Positions 43,401 to 52,343 of a DNA stretch of 64,000 nt are shown piece after piece. A program made the translations under genes and the position numbers. This DNA comes from Cepaea nemoralis (taxonomy: Eukaryota > Mollusca > Gastropoda > Stylommatophora > Helicidae): the NCBI GenBank assembly GCA_014155875.1, contig JACEFZ010027761.1, positions 360,001-424,000 on the forward strand. The letters run 5' to 3'. Numbering within the stretch: position 1 is the stretch's first letter; each line of letters starts with the position of its first letter. The notes beneath the pieces were generated by a model that had not been told where the DNA came from, did not search any database, and was given only the letters and a program-made list of their open reading frames with translations.

Positions 43401-44735
43401 AAAGTATTTACATAGTTAAAAAAATTACTTATTGACTGACCCTCGTAAATGTTGTTTAAATGCAGGATTTCTCTAAACTCCCCTTCACCAAGACTGCATA
43501 CGACATTTTGTTTTACTTGGTGTCAGAATAATTGTTCATACTCAATCCCAATCTTCTCCAGCCTGAGAACTTCCTTCTTCCAGTTGTACACTAACTCTGT
43601 TACTTGGGATGTGCGTTGCAAATAAAACACTACCACCACCAGGTAGCAACACTTACAGGTCTTTATCACCTTCGCAACAGATTTTCCCAGCCATTTGCCA
43701 CATGTTTCCATAGACTCCAACACAATACAGCAGTTTTCAATTTCATCATACATATAATCATCTGAAACAAGCATTCAAACGCAAATCTTGATACCACAGA
43801 ATATACACATTCCAGCCTTTTCTTTTTCTACCATTTTGTTTCTGATTCACTGTCGCCTACGCAGATATGTTTACGTTATTTTTGTTTTTACTGGTGTATG
43901 TAGTAATACTTCTTCAGCTGCTAGCCCTAGTATACTAGCACCTGACCATCTTGATAGACGATAGTTTGTTACATTATACTTTAAAAAAAGTATAATACAC
44001 TCTCCGTAGCAGAAAACCTGCTCTGAATTGTAGAGACCATATGCTGCTACCTCTACTAATATTATTTACATTGCTAATTACTAATCTGCTGGTCTCCTTG
44101 GCGAAGGAGTTACGGACGCAGCACGCGATTTGACAGCAGACCGCGTTACGTTGGTTTTGCATTGGTATCAGTGCTGGTCATTCAGAAAGCAATGGCAAGC
44201 TACTGAAAGTTTGCCAAGAGATCACAGTGGCAGAAATGCTGGTGTATCTCATATGAATCATGGCAGTTGTTTATTTTGGCTTGCACACTTTTTGTTTTTA
44301 ATTCTTGATAAATGCACCAATTAGTTCTCATCTTGTTACATGTCTATTTGTGTGTATGCCTGATTCTAAGAGTTCTTTTGTCAGTGAGCAAGAATTTTCT
44401 GCACCAGATGTGTAAACATAATTTCATGATGACTTTTATTCATGTCTGTCATTTGCATCTGTGATTGTTTGTTCCAGGTGAACTACATTGTTATTGATCA
44501 CAATAACCAAAGCAATGAGGCAGTGTCAAGTGCTGGTGGTGGTAATGCTGGCAACAACTCCCCTACGTCACCGACCAGCTGTATGTCCATTCCAGAATCT
44601 CCGAGTAGAAAAACCGAGAGCTATGCTATGATTGACTTTGATCGCACAGTAGCGCTGTCGAATGCAACACGTCTGACTGAGGATGGAGGTACTCGCAAGA
44701 CTCGGCACAACAGTACAATCAGTGATATGCCGTAA
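31283..44735 (+). CDS. FRS2: FRS2-like fibroblast growth factor receptor substrate, six coding exons
   Basis: Exons 31283-31443, 32910-33140, 34187-34469, 36123-36285, 39305-39600 and 44478-44735 join in frame to 463 residues (human FRS2 has 508). Family role: a membrane-anchored adaptor that binds FGF or neurotrophin receptors by its PTB domain and, once phosphorylated, recruits GRB2 and SHP2 to drive RAS/MAPK signalling. Seen: MGCAYS start for myristoylation at Gly2; PTB domain at about residues 14-105 (RVHNVDDQGMELNRG, WPLRCLRRYGFD, LFSFESGRRC, IYAFKCAHAEELF); Y-x-N sites at Y173, Y186, Y323 and Y362, and NYAEL at Y228; SHP2-type NYIVID (Y381) and SYAMIDFDR (Y427); and the C-terminal TRKTRHNST signature. 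A run of ten prolines (residues 337-346) could bind SH3 domains. All introns are GT-AG. Confidence 0.96.
31530..31895. repeat. 108-bp tandem repeat, four units, in FRS2 intron 1
   Basis: TATGGTAGGGCCATCAGTTTTGTAAGCCTGAATGCA...CTTAGCAGGTGATGAACCCTGG recurs at about 31528, 31620, 31713 and 31804, with few differences. Confidence 0.9.
32101..32463. repeat. Inverted repeat (fold-back) in FRS2 intron 1
   Basis: The left arm 32101-32235 (GTAACAAATGAGAACTGTAG...AAACCTCAAAGACAACAT) is mirrored at 32330-32463 (ATGTTGTCTTTGAGGTTTGAAC...CTACAGTTCTTATTTGTTAC), with about 95 bp between. Arms differ at about a tenth of positions. In the pre-mRNA this would form a long hairpin. No transposase; family unknown. 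Confidence 0.85.
32541..32815 (+). mobile_element. tRNA-derived SINE (family E), full copy
   Basis: GAGGTCAGCATGGCTGAATAG (A-box-like), GCGGGTTCAACCCTTACACC (B box), then GGAGTGGGTTCTCCTGATGACG and GGACTATACTTGATG. It ends about 95 bp before FRS2-like exon 2. Confidence 0.88.
32910..33140 (+). CDS. FRS2: FRS2-like exon 2 (PTB domain core)
   Basis: Acceptor ACACAG ends at 32909 and donor GTAAAG starts at 33141. It encodes WPLRCLRRYGFDAELFSFES, GRRCAMGPGIYAFKCAHAEELFNLVQ, the most conserved PTB strands and the C-terminal helix. Entry and exit are both phase 2. Confidence 0.95.
33245..33590 (+). mobile_element. SINE family C body, headless
   Basis: CTCCCAGGTTGACCTAGC, GGCTACCAGGAAATG and GTAAAGGCAGCCGG match the family C body; the tRNA head is missing. 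Confidence 0.65.
33595..33845 (+). mobile_element. LINE 3'-terminal fragment
   Basis: Resembles 19040-19385: ACATTCAGAAAACTTGATGATAGTATA, GGAGGACATGGATGGAGC, AGGCTTATGTCCCAGGTTGGG. Stops in all frames. Confidence 0.6.
34187..34469 (+). CDS. FRS2: FRS2-like exon 3 (two YVN motifs)
   Basis: Acceptor CCTGCAG ends at 34186 and donor GTGAGT starts at 34470. It contains HLYVNGVLV (Y173) and HDYVNAGN (Y186), consensus GRB2 SH2 sites once phosphorylated. It exits in phase 0. Confidence 0.93.
34735..35875. repeat. Direct duplication of about 300 bp in FRS2 intron 3
   Basis: About 34815-35120 and 35580-35880 share GCAGTAATGTGTG, CTGGTTTTCTAGT, CTTCCATCG, GTTGGCATTCTG and GTGTGATATTCACTGG. About 80% identical by eye. 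Family unknown; perhaps a decayed transposon or an old tandem segment. Confidence 0.7.
36123..36285 (+). CDS. FRS2: FRS2-like exon 4
   Basis: Acceptor GTGGCAG ends at 36122 and the donor is G|GTAATT at 36286. It reads VNYAELCMPDCHLS... to HSLSFGGP, phase 0 to 1. NYAEL (Y228) may be a further phosphotyrosine site. Confidence 0.92.
36540..37785. repeat. 20-bp satellite array in FRS2 intron 4
   Basis: About 60 units of TAGAAACTATGAGAGCTTGG, alternating with the TTGACAGAAAC variant. Indels are rare, so the array is fairly homogeneous. Confidence 0.97.
37955..38165 (-). mobile_element. SINE family A, antisense
   Basis: GAGGAGCGGCTGGCCAAGTGG head and GGGCTCGAATCCTCGG B box on the minus strand. 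Confidence 0.88.
38330..39122 (-). mobile_element. Young 5'-truncated LINE with 10-bp target duplications
   Basis: GGAATAAGAT at 38320-38329 and 39123-39132 are the duplicated target inside the 63-bp repeat. An (ATCA)n tail lies at the left end, which is the 3' end of this minus-strand copy. The remaining reading frame is fully open. Confidence 0.92.
38345..39100 (-). CDS. LINE pol C-terminal part (after the YADD motif)
   Basis: 251 residues without stops. The copy starts just after the RT catalytic Asp pair (upstream bases read RYADDTVLIADNAQ). Motifs: LELNCKKTQVMVV, RYNYLGTVITSDGR, LLYGCETWTMGSQAEKH, FLRKMQRIPWTDRKTNDQVL, FFGHVMRRNGLENLVTTGKI and HAFWHGT at the end. This is the thumb and C-terminal region of a jockey-like or cfdp2-type LINE. 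It lacks the catalytic core, so it is inert. Confidence 0.88.
   Translation of the reverse strand: MIADNAQDLQQLVDAVVVHSEQLGLELNCKKTQVMVVTRKEEVPQCNIQVNGNILQQVNRYNYLGTVITSDGRCLEEIRTRIAMAKVAFSKMKNILTNKKMSIETRKRVLRGYIEPVLLYGCETWTMGSQAEKHLMSAEMWFLRKMQRIPWTDRKTNDQVLQETNEHHKLIREIRHRQSKFFGHVMRRNGLENLVTTGKIEGNRPRGRPRGKYLDGLATWHGRDRNTELIHDTGDRVKWRVMTSHAFWHGT
39305..39600 (+). CDS. FRS2: FRS2-like exon 5 (YVN, YAN, poly-Pro)
   Basis: Acceptor AAACAG ends at 39304 and donor GTAAAT starts at 39601. Phase 1 in and 0 out. PNYVNIALEE (Y323) and TNYANLTLHG (Y362) are GRB2-type sites. Ten prolines in a row follow GGATAA. Confidence 0.94.
39710..41657 (-). mobile_element. TTAA (piggyBac-like) element carrying a 1.28-kb passenger
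   Basis: Terminal repeats CCCTTTACAGGGC (39710) and GCCCGGTAAAGGG (ending 41657), flanked by TTAA at 39706-39709 and 41658-41661. Element sequence at 39710-40190 and 41475-41657 matches the half copy at 26275-26743. The middle (40191-41474) is foreign to it and matches 53616-54920 inverted. The passenger interrupts the element without visible loss (flanks GCCATTTTCAAGC and GAATTTGAACGG). No transposase ORF, so non-autonomous. It lies in FRS2 intron 5. Confidence 0.88.
40191..41474 (-). repeat. Passenger segment, inverted copy of 53616-54920
   Basis: Contains 22-bp TAAGTCCACACTTCTATTCC units, an antisense family A SINE (40540-40740), 27-bp GAATGGTGTTAAAACATGTCT units, and 64 bp of a mariner end (41411-41474: GGGACGGTCAATAAGTAATG). 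It matches the other copy at nearly every position I compared. Confidence 0.9.
41680..42575 (+). pseudogene. Degenerate LINE RT, plus strand
   Basis: VRQGCILSPYLFHIYTENAKRN (RT motif region), a GYADNMV-like YADD motif near 41866-41885, and later DYGSWTI-like and ILQDLNIEES pieces in shifting frames. It is related to the LINE at 23160-24260 and heavily decayed. Confidence 0.75.
43014..43448 (-). pseudogene. Mariner fragment (transposase N-terminus and right end)
   Basis: MIQIHERLSIVYGNSTVYVSTVRRWVHRCDKAEVGQSSLADAKRTG is the helix-turn-helix part of a mariner transposase. A mariner end (ACTTATTGACTGACCCTC) lies near 43427-43446. The same family is at 52344-53689, but this is a different, truncated copy. 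Confidence 0.8.
43450..44090. other. FRS2 intron 5, nothing recognised
   Basis: No recognisable coding; the minus frame at 43523-43774 has no family likeness. ATCTTGATAGACGATAGTTTGT at 43948 resembles the zinc-finger LINE 3' end. Confidence 0.4.
44093..44245 (+). mobile_element. SINE family B, partial
   Basis: GGTCTCCTTGGCGAAGGAG head, GCTGGTCATTCAGAAAGCAATGGC and TGCCAAGAGATCACAGTGG. It lies in FRS2 intron 5, about 230 bp before exon 6. Confidence 0.75.
44478..44735 (+). CDS. FRS2: FRS2-like exon 6 (SHP2 sites, stop)
   Basis: Acceptor TTCCAG ends at 44477. VNYIVIDHNNQ and RKTESYAMIDFDRTVALSNA match the human sites around Y436 and Y471 that bind SHP2. The protein ends GGTRKTRHNSTISDMP, then TAA. 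It lies between the inverted pair 40191-41474 and 53616-54920. Confidence 0.97.
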   Translation: MNYIVIDHNNQSNEAVSSAGGGNAGNNSPTSPTSCMSIPESPSRKTESYAMIDFDRTVALSNATRLTEDGGTRKTRHNSTISDMP

Positions 44736-44789
44736 TTAAACATCAGTTAATAGGAGTATCCACAATGACGGTATTGGCGGAAGTGTCAT

Positions 44790-45250
44790 GTTTGAAGTGT
44801 CATACTTGTAGTACTCTTTTAAGAATCATACAAGCAATGATTATTTAGATGTTGGTTAACATAAGGGAAATCGATACATTTGGTGAGTCATCATCTTCTT
44901 CCACTTCTTCTTTTGCTATCAACTTTTGCTGTCTGTTTGTTCCAACATATGTTACAAACGGATGGTTCACTTGAGCTCTTAGCCGATTTCCCAGTTTTAT
45001 CAAAAGATTGCTTCGGTCGGCCAGATTTCCTCCCCCAGTTTGGCAAAGTCAGAGCTGTCTTGTAGGACGAGTTGCAAGTCATATTTATGGTTTTCTTTTG
45101 AGAATCATGAGAGCAATGATTATATAGATGTCAGTTGATGTGAGATTAAATTGACACACTTGACATAATTGTGGTACTCTTTTTATGAATCATATGAGCA
45201 ATAATTATGTGATTGTCGTTTAATATGTGGTGAAAATGACACACTTGGTG
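44790..45250. repeat. About 95-bp tandem repeat after FRS2
   Basis: GTACTCTTTTA-GAATCAT...AGCAATGATTAT...GACACACTTGGTGAATCAT recurs three times (about 44810, 45090, 45170), probably in the 3' UTR. Confidence 0.75.
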
Positions 45251-45547
45251 AATCATAATTGTGTAGTTTTGTTAAAAACTAGTGCCATCGGCACTACATT
45301 TACCATTGGAGAGTGAGCATGAAGTACACAAAATGCCAGATGAGAAACTATTGTAATAAACCCCAGTTCTAGTGGGAGGAGACCTATTGTGATGATAAGA
45401 AATCTCCTGCAATGTGTGTGCTCTGACTGCAGTCTTTTTAGATATTGTTTAGTGTTAACCAGAATTAGAATTATCCAGTCACGGAATAGTGAGTTCTTCA
45501 GCATAGTTGTTATACCAGTTGATGGGTTCACACATATAACACATTAG

Positions 45548-45553
45548 AATAAA
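45548..45553 (+). promoter_or_regulatory. Possible FRS2 polyadenylation signal
   Basis: AATAAA 0.8 kb after the stop codon. Another AATAAA is near 47690. Without transcript data neither can be chosen. Confidence 0.25.
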
Positions 45554-45559
45554 AACCTT

Positions 45560-46820
45560 AAAAGTGGGATAGAAATCACAATAACCATGCCTTTGTCTTT
45601 TAATGAGGGGACGGAAGCCTGTATGGGAATGTCCTGAGTGTAGTGATGTCGGTTCTTAGCTCAACTCAACTCAACAACTGTCTTGTAATCTGTCAATATT
45701 GTTGTTAAGGATGTAAAGAGTGTTAAGCACATGACATCATGGTGCAGATGAACATGGTGATGTCACAAGGACATTTTAAAGATTGTCACCCCACTTTTGA
45801 CACGCACCAAAGAGGAGCAGCGTTCTCTTATCCGTTTTTTGATCAGTGAAGGGGTGAAACATATAGAAATTCATTGGTGAATGAAGGTGCAGTATGATGA
45901 TGCATGCCTGTCAGTCCTGTGTATGAGTGGAGTAGGGAGTTTCAAAACGGCGTGACTTTTGTGACAGATTGTTCATGACCGGGTCAGGCACATTGAGTAT
46001 TGACCCCAGAGTCGATATCTCTACAGGAATCCAAGCACTTTATTGGCACTGGAGGACTTGCATTGAATACAGTGCTGACTACATAGAAAAATGATCCATT
46101 TGTTGTTTACTTTTTCAGAATATATTCACCCCAAAAAAAAAACATTTAAAGTTTTCTTCATTTGAAGTGCCCTCGTATATTTCAGTTATGTACCCAAGTG
46201 GTATAGTTATGGTTTTCACACATCCCTGTAACTCTGCCCTAGTGCTGTAGGTTTAGGTGAGATGCACTTCAGTAGCTCTGTCTAGTTTTGAGTTTACCTC
46301 AGTATTTGTTATTTTTGTAAGCATGCGTTTGAATACCTCATCATTTTTGCTAGTATTTAAGTTACAAGTTTCAAGAGTTGTGAGACTGAAAAATCATTCA
46401 CTTGTATATTGTGAAAGTTTCAGTCCTGTTTAGTATTTTTTAAAGTCCAAAGTTGCAGAAGCTATTATATTTGTGCACTTTAACTCAAAAGTTTTTATAA
46501 ATTTTCATACTGCCAAGAAATATAGCAGGCTGTTATTTGTCATGTTACAGCATACAGATAATTAGTAAGTTATTTGAGTTCTGGAAAGGGCTTGTGTCTA
46601 TTGGAACGAGGTTGGTATAGAGACTTTCCTTTCAACCCAGTACCAAAGTGCCATCTGCATTGGAACTGTGTTGCTGAGCACAGTTTCCCCTCTCCAAGCT
46701 CAGAAACCAGGGAGGTGTACAAGGAGAATTATAGGCTGTAATCAAGTCATGATTCAGCAGAGCCCTAAAGGACTGGCTGGGATTATTCCTAAGCTAGTCA
46801 TGCTTCCTTGACATTGTTTA
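45560..46820. other. Intergenic or 3' UTR, nothing recognised
   Basis: Mixed sequence without ORFs, clear repeats or element ends. Confidence 0.4.
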
Positions 46821-47550
46821 GATGTTTCATTGCCGGCAGATTACACTCAACAACCTAGGTGGGAGGTTGTGTTTCAGGTGTTTCATTGCTGGCAGATTCC
46901 AGTCCACTACCCAGGGGGAGGTTGTGTTTTAGATGTTTCATTGCTGGCAGATTCCAGTCCACTACCCAGGGGAGAGGTTGTGTTTTAGATGTTTCATTGA
47001 TGGGAGATTCCAGTCCACTACCCAGAGGGGAGGTTGTGTTTTAGATGTTTCATTGCTGGCAGATTCCAGTCCACTACCCAGGGGGGAGGTTGTGTTTTAG
47101 ATGTTTCATTGACAGGAGATTCCAGTCCACAACCCAGGGGGGAGGTTGTGTTTTAGATGTGTCATTGACGGGAGATTCCAGTCCACAACCCAGGGGGGAG
47201 GTTGTGTTTTAGATGTTTCATTGACAGGAGATTCCAGTTCACAACCCAGGGGGGAGGTTGTGTTTTAGATGTTTCATTGCTGGCTGATTCCACCCCACTA
47301 CCCAGGGGTGAGGTTGTGTTTTAGATGTTTCATTGATGGAAGATTCCAGTCCACAACCCAGGGGGGAGGTTGTGTTTTAGATGTTTCATTGACAGGAGAT
47401 TCCAGTTCACAACCCAGGGGGGAGGTTGTGTTTTAGATGTTTCATTGCTGGCTGATTCCACCCCACTACCCAGGGGTGAGGTTGTGTTTTAGATGTTTCA
47501 TTGATGGAAGATTCCAGTCCACTACCCAGGGGGGAGGTTGTGTTTTACAG
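46820..47550. repeat. 57-bp minisatellite, 12-13 units
   Basis: GATGTTTCATTGCTGGCAGATTCCAGTCC plus ACTACCCAGGGGGGAGGTTGTGTTTTA repeated with few changes. Units alternate between GCTGGC and GACAGG variants, which suggests higher-order duplication. Confidence 0.96.
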
Positions 47551-47699
47551 CTCCAAACGAGGCATATATATATCACTTAACAATGCTTTGTTTTTTGCTG
47601 CAGAGTTGCGTCAGATTATTCTTTGTATGTTTTATATTTATTCCAATATTAAAACCAGAATTACCTGCTGATGTTATTTTTGTGTGGAAGAAAATAAAT

Positions 47700-47960
47700 T
47701 AATGCAAAATATGAGTGGTGAGCTAAAAAAAACAACAACACAGACACAAATCTATTGTTCGATTTTGTGTGTCTGTACAAATTTACTGCCTAATTTTGTA
47801 TGTGTTTACTACAAATCTAATGTTGGATTTTTGTATGTGTTTTTATAAATAACATTTAGTTTAGTACATGTCTCTACAAATCTGATGTTTAGTATTGTGG
47901 TGTCTCTACAAACCTAACATTCTATTTTATACATGTCTCTACAAATCAGATGCTAGATTT
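47700..47960. repeat. Degenerate repeat of about 45-60 bp
   Basis: Phrases like TGTGTCTCTACAAATCTAATGTT.GATTTT recur five times with drift. Confidence 0.6.
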
Positions 47961-47964
47961 GAAC

Positions 47965-49600
47965 GTGTCTCTTGTTTGTCAAGCTATAACCACATTTTAT
48001 GTTAATTTATTTGTTGTCATGGCTCGATAGTAAACTCATTTTAACAGTACCGTCTTGTGTGAAAAGTATTTTTGAGAGAAGTTGATTCACAGTGAATATG
48101 GTACTGATTTATCTACAATTCAAAGACTACCTGCTACAGTTTTTCTTTCCAGATTTATTCATGAAAAGGGACACACATCTGTATAATTTTTCGACTTTGA
48201 TGTCATCACCAGCTAAATTCTGAGGTTCCTCTGGGAAAGATTTATAGTTGTCGCCTGTGCCACGCATGCATCACCATATGCACCTTTTCTTCAGACCTGG
48301 AACTCTTTTCTCCCATAACATGTTTAAATGATTCAAAGACATGGTTATCACTTGAGACTAAGCCGGGCAGGTATGGCAGATGTGAAAAATACGAATAGTT
48401 GCATCCATTCCTTGGGCATGTGGGGCTGAGCATTCTCATATTGCGACAAGACTTCTGTACTTAGAAGTCCATATTGCTTGAATTTGATTGCTGTTCAAAG
48501 ATGTTTCTGGGAGGCTCTAAAATAACACCTCATTCATCCCAAAAAGAGAGAAAGCATAATCTTGCCTGTTGATGGCTGAACTTCTCAGCTTCAGTTAGGA
48601 GGTGTGATGACATTTCTTGCTCACTCTTTTGGGTTCACTACAGTGCTAAGAAGTCTAAAATGAATCCTGCTTAAAAGTATCATGAAGGTTCTGTGTTTCA
48701 ATTCTTGAGTAAGCTATAGGGTATATATTTAATGACTGGGTTTTAAAAAAAATATTGCTGTTCCAAGTTTTGTATTCACCCTTTGTGAACTCATGCAATA
48801 TAAAAGGTAAATACAAAACTTGGTTAACGGCAATATTTTCAAAAACCCTGCAGTCATTAAAAATACACCCTGTGCTGTCATGGTTGATATGGGTCTGTTG
48901 AACCTTCAGTCATGTTCAGAAGTACGGCTGTTTCATTTAGGGCCATTTGGTAATTTTTGCATCACAGTTTATTCAACTGGTTCTGGGATGACTACTCTAA
49001 ATCTGTTTGTAGAACTCTTACAATTTAAGATATTCCTACTTCATCTGTTCTCTGGCTGAAGTGACAGGCATGCACCATCGTATTAGACCTTCATTTGCTG
49101 GTGAAGTTCTATGTTTCATTCCTTAAAGATTAATAAACATAACAAAATCCTACTTCTCATGTCAGTGGTGAGATGGTCATCTGTATACTCCTGCTGTGAT
49201 GTCTTGTGGTTTGTCTGAACCATGACACAACCTGTAGGACCCTCGTGATATCCATCGCAGCAGTTCAGCCAGTTTGCTGGACGTTGGCGTGGTGTTTCTA
49301 GTGTCTGTCATAAATTGAAGGTTTTGATTTGAAGGCCTCTCATGTTACATTCAATGGAATCAGTTTATGAACTTTAAAAATTATTGGAATAGGTTGTGGT
49401 AATCAAGAAATGTGCCAGTAGAAAACTGTACAAATTGACTGATTTTGTTATTGCTAACTTTGTAATTACAAGTTTTCTTGTAACTTAGTTCCATGTTATT
49501 GTATGCTATTTGTCAGATGACCTGACAAAGTATTTCACATGTTATGTTGAATACAACAAATTGTTCCTTGTTCTGTTGTGTTTAATTTGTTTGTGGAAAA
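47965..49600. other. No gene seen
   Basis: Contains a short inverted pair: AAAAAAATATTGCTGTTCCAAGTTTTGTATT near 48748 and CAAAACTTGGTTAACGGCAATATTTT near 48812, with about 45 bp between. Nothing else stands out. Confidence 0.45.
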
Positions 49601-49604
49601 CAAA

Positions 49605-49905
49605 AGTCACACATCATTCCTTTATTATGTCCATTGCCTCACATTTTATGAAAATGTATTTATTTAGTAATTTGCCAGCGTTACAAGGAAGAAGGCATAT
49701 GCAGGCATTTGTGAAGGAGACACAGTTATGTTTGAATGTTTTTGTCAAGGGTGATTTCATTATTATGTTCATTGCCTCACATTTTATGAAAATGTATTTA
49801 ATTAGTAATTTGCCAGCGTTACAAGGAAGAAGGGATATGCAAACATTTGTGAAGGAGAGTTATGTTTGAATGTTTTTGTCAAGGGTGATTTCAGTTTTAT
49901 TATTG
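49605..49905. repeat. Direct tandem duplication of about 150 bp
   Basis: TTCATTATTATGTTCATTGCCTCACATTTTATGAAAATGTATT...TTACAAGGAAGAAGG and TTGTCAAGGGTGATTTCA occur twice. The ORF across it is only the repeat read twice. Confidence 0.9.
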
Positions 49906-50164
49906 AGCTGAAGTGACATATTACCTTTTGATGGCAATAATATGAATTTGTGCTACATATATAATAATGTTGTATATTTTTGCTGCTGCAGGTAACAATT
50001 TCTTTTCATTTATAGCTTTTTTGAAAAATCTCCCTGCATGAAACTGCCAATCTTGCATGTTTATTATAGAATGCATACCTGTCCAACAGTGCACAAGATA
50101 AGGTACATATTTGTTTATGTTTTTTAAAAATACATTTATGTATTCATGTCTTTTTAAAAAAAAA

Positions 50165-51260
50165 ACTTGCATTTCCCATCTATTCATGGTCATTTATACT
50201 TAATCTATTCATGTTTATTTACGCTTCATCGATTCATGTTCATATACATTCACATCTCTTCATGTTCACAATCACATCTATTCATGTTCATTTATACTCG
50301 CATCTGTTCATGTTCATTTACACTTACATCTATTCATGTTCATTTACACTTACATCTATTCATGTTAACAATCACATCTATTCATGTTCATTTATGCTCA
50401 CATCGATTCATGTTCATATACACTCACGTCTCTTCATGTTCACAATCGCATCTATTCATGTTCATTTATACTCGCATCTATTCATGTTCATTTACTCTCA
50501 CATCTATTCATGTTCATTTACTCTCACATCCATTCATGTTAATTTACACTGACATCTATTCATGTTCATTTACACTTATCGATTCATGCTCGTTTATACT
50601 CACATCTATTCATGTTTACAATAACTATTCTACACTCACATCTATTCATGTTTATAATCACATCTATTCATGTTCATTTACACCCACATCTATTCATGTT
50701 CATTTACACTTAATCTATTCATGTTCATTTACACTCACATCTATTCATGTTTATAATCACATCTATTCATGTTCATTTACACCCACATCTATTCATGTTC
50801 ATTTACACTTAATCTATTCATGTTCATTTACACTCATATCTATTCATGTTTATAATCACATCTATTCATGTTCATTTACACTCACATCTATTCATGTTTA
50901 TAATCACATCTATTCATGTTCATTTACACCCACATCTATTCATGTTCATTTACACTTAATCTATTCATGTTCATTTACAATCACATCTATTCATGTTTAT
51001 AATCACATCTATTCATGTTCATTTATCCATTCATGTTCATTTATCCATTCATGTTCATTTACTCTTAATCTATTCATGTTCATTTACACTCACATCTTGT
51101 CATGTTAATTTACATTTAATCTTTTCATATTCATTTGCACTTATCTATTCATATTCATTTACACTCACACCTATTCATGTGTACGATCACATCTATTCAT
51201 GTTCATTTATACTCATATCTCCTCATGTTCATTTACACTCCATCTATTCATGTTCATTTT
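50165..51260. repeat. 26-bp minisatellite, about 40 units
   Basis: ACATCTATTCATGTTCATTTACACTC and the shorter TATAATC variant are repeated for 1.1 kb. It creates a 313-residue open frame (IHVHL/SCSFT repeats) that shows no protein features beyond the repeat. Confidence 0.97.
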
Positions 51261-51264
51261 GAGC

Positions 51265-52340
51265 ATGTCTTCCTGTTATTGACAAACTAGTCGTTTGAGT
51301 CAGCCTAAAGATATTGTGGAATTTCAGGGTTTTGTGTTTATTATGTTGCTCTTATTTGAGGCATGTGGTAGCATGCCTGTCTGCTAACATGGATACCAAG
51401 AATGGCTCCCTTCCTTTGACTGACAAGTCGAGGCAAACGTTCTTATTTTGTGTGTGTGATATTTTGTAAAATACAGTTCTATTTTAGTTTCTTCACAAAA
51501 TTGGAATGTATAATAAAGTACACCACGAGGCTTATTTGACTCTACAGTCAAGGGTAGAAATATTCAATATACAAGGCCACACAGTGTTACTTTGTCTCTA
51601 AAATAGGGTAAACAAGGAGTGGAAAATAAAAGTGCTATTGGTAGGCGAGAGTGTAGCCTGAGTTTCATAAGTAAGAGTTAAAAGTTGAGTTTTGGTGCTT
51701 ATTAGCTAATTACAGTTTCAGTACCAGTTGGACAATTTTTCAATGAAATGCGTAATTTTATCCAGATCTTGGATTTCTTTCAAAATAAAAACAATGTTAC
51801 ATGTCTCTGTAGCAGATTCAACCTTTGAATATGCAGGTAATGATAGGTCTTTAGCACTGATAGTAGGAAGTGTTAGTCGTGTCACAAATACTTCAATACA
51901 GATTGATGAGATTAGATGACCTATGAATATGCAGGTAATGATAGGACAATAGCACTGATAGCAGAAAGTATTAGTCATGTCACAAGTGCTTCAATACAGG
52001 TTGAGGAGGTTAGGTGACCAATGAATTCCTCACTGCTGCAACTCCAGCAGGAGTCATAAACTTATGTGTACACCAAGATAATAGAGATAACAGAGGGCGG
52101 GGTGGGTAAACTCAGTCCCTAAAACATACAAGTAAACTCTGTGTTACACCAGTATGTTTTTGAAATAACAATGTGGAAATAAGTCTCTGTAAACTTGAAA
52201 TGTATAAGGAAACTCAATGAGACAGAAAAATCCAGCACATCCCATGTCATATAAGAGTTGAAGTTGTAAATTGACCTTTGACAGCTAGTTGACCTGTGCT
52301 ATAAGTTTTAGACAGAGATGCTTGCTACTGATATACAGCA
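51265..52340. other. No gene seen; one 110-bp duplication
   Basis: GAATATGCAGGTAATGATAGG...GTGTTAGTCGTGTCACAAATACTTCAATACAG occurs at 51825-51905 and again at 51925-52000. Otherwise unremarkable. Confidence 0.55.
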
Positions 52341-52343
52341 TAT

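Noticed and set aside
44880..45065. 61-residue frame just after FRS2
   Set aside because: Lies in the probable 3' UTR and has no family likeness.
49510..49869. 119-residue open frame with an internal duplication
   Set aside because: The repetition reflects a DNA-level tandem duplication of about 150 bp; no family likeness.
50167..51108. 313-residue open frame
   Set aside because: Made entirely of a 26-bp minisatellite, with no start context or domain. Treated as a repeat.
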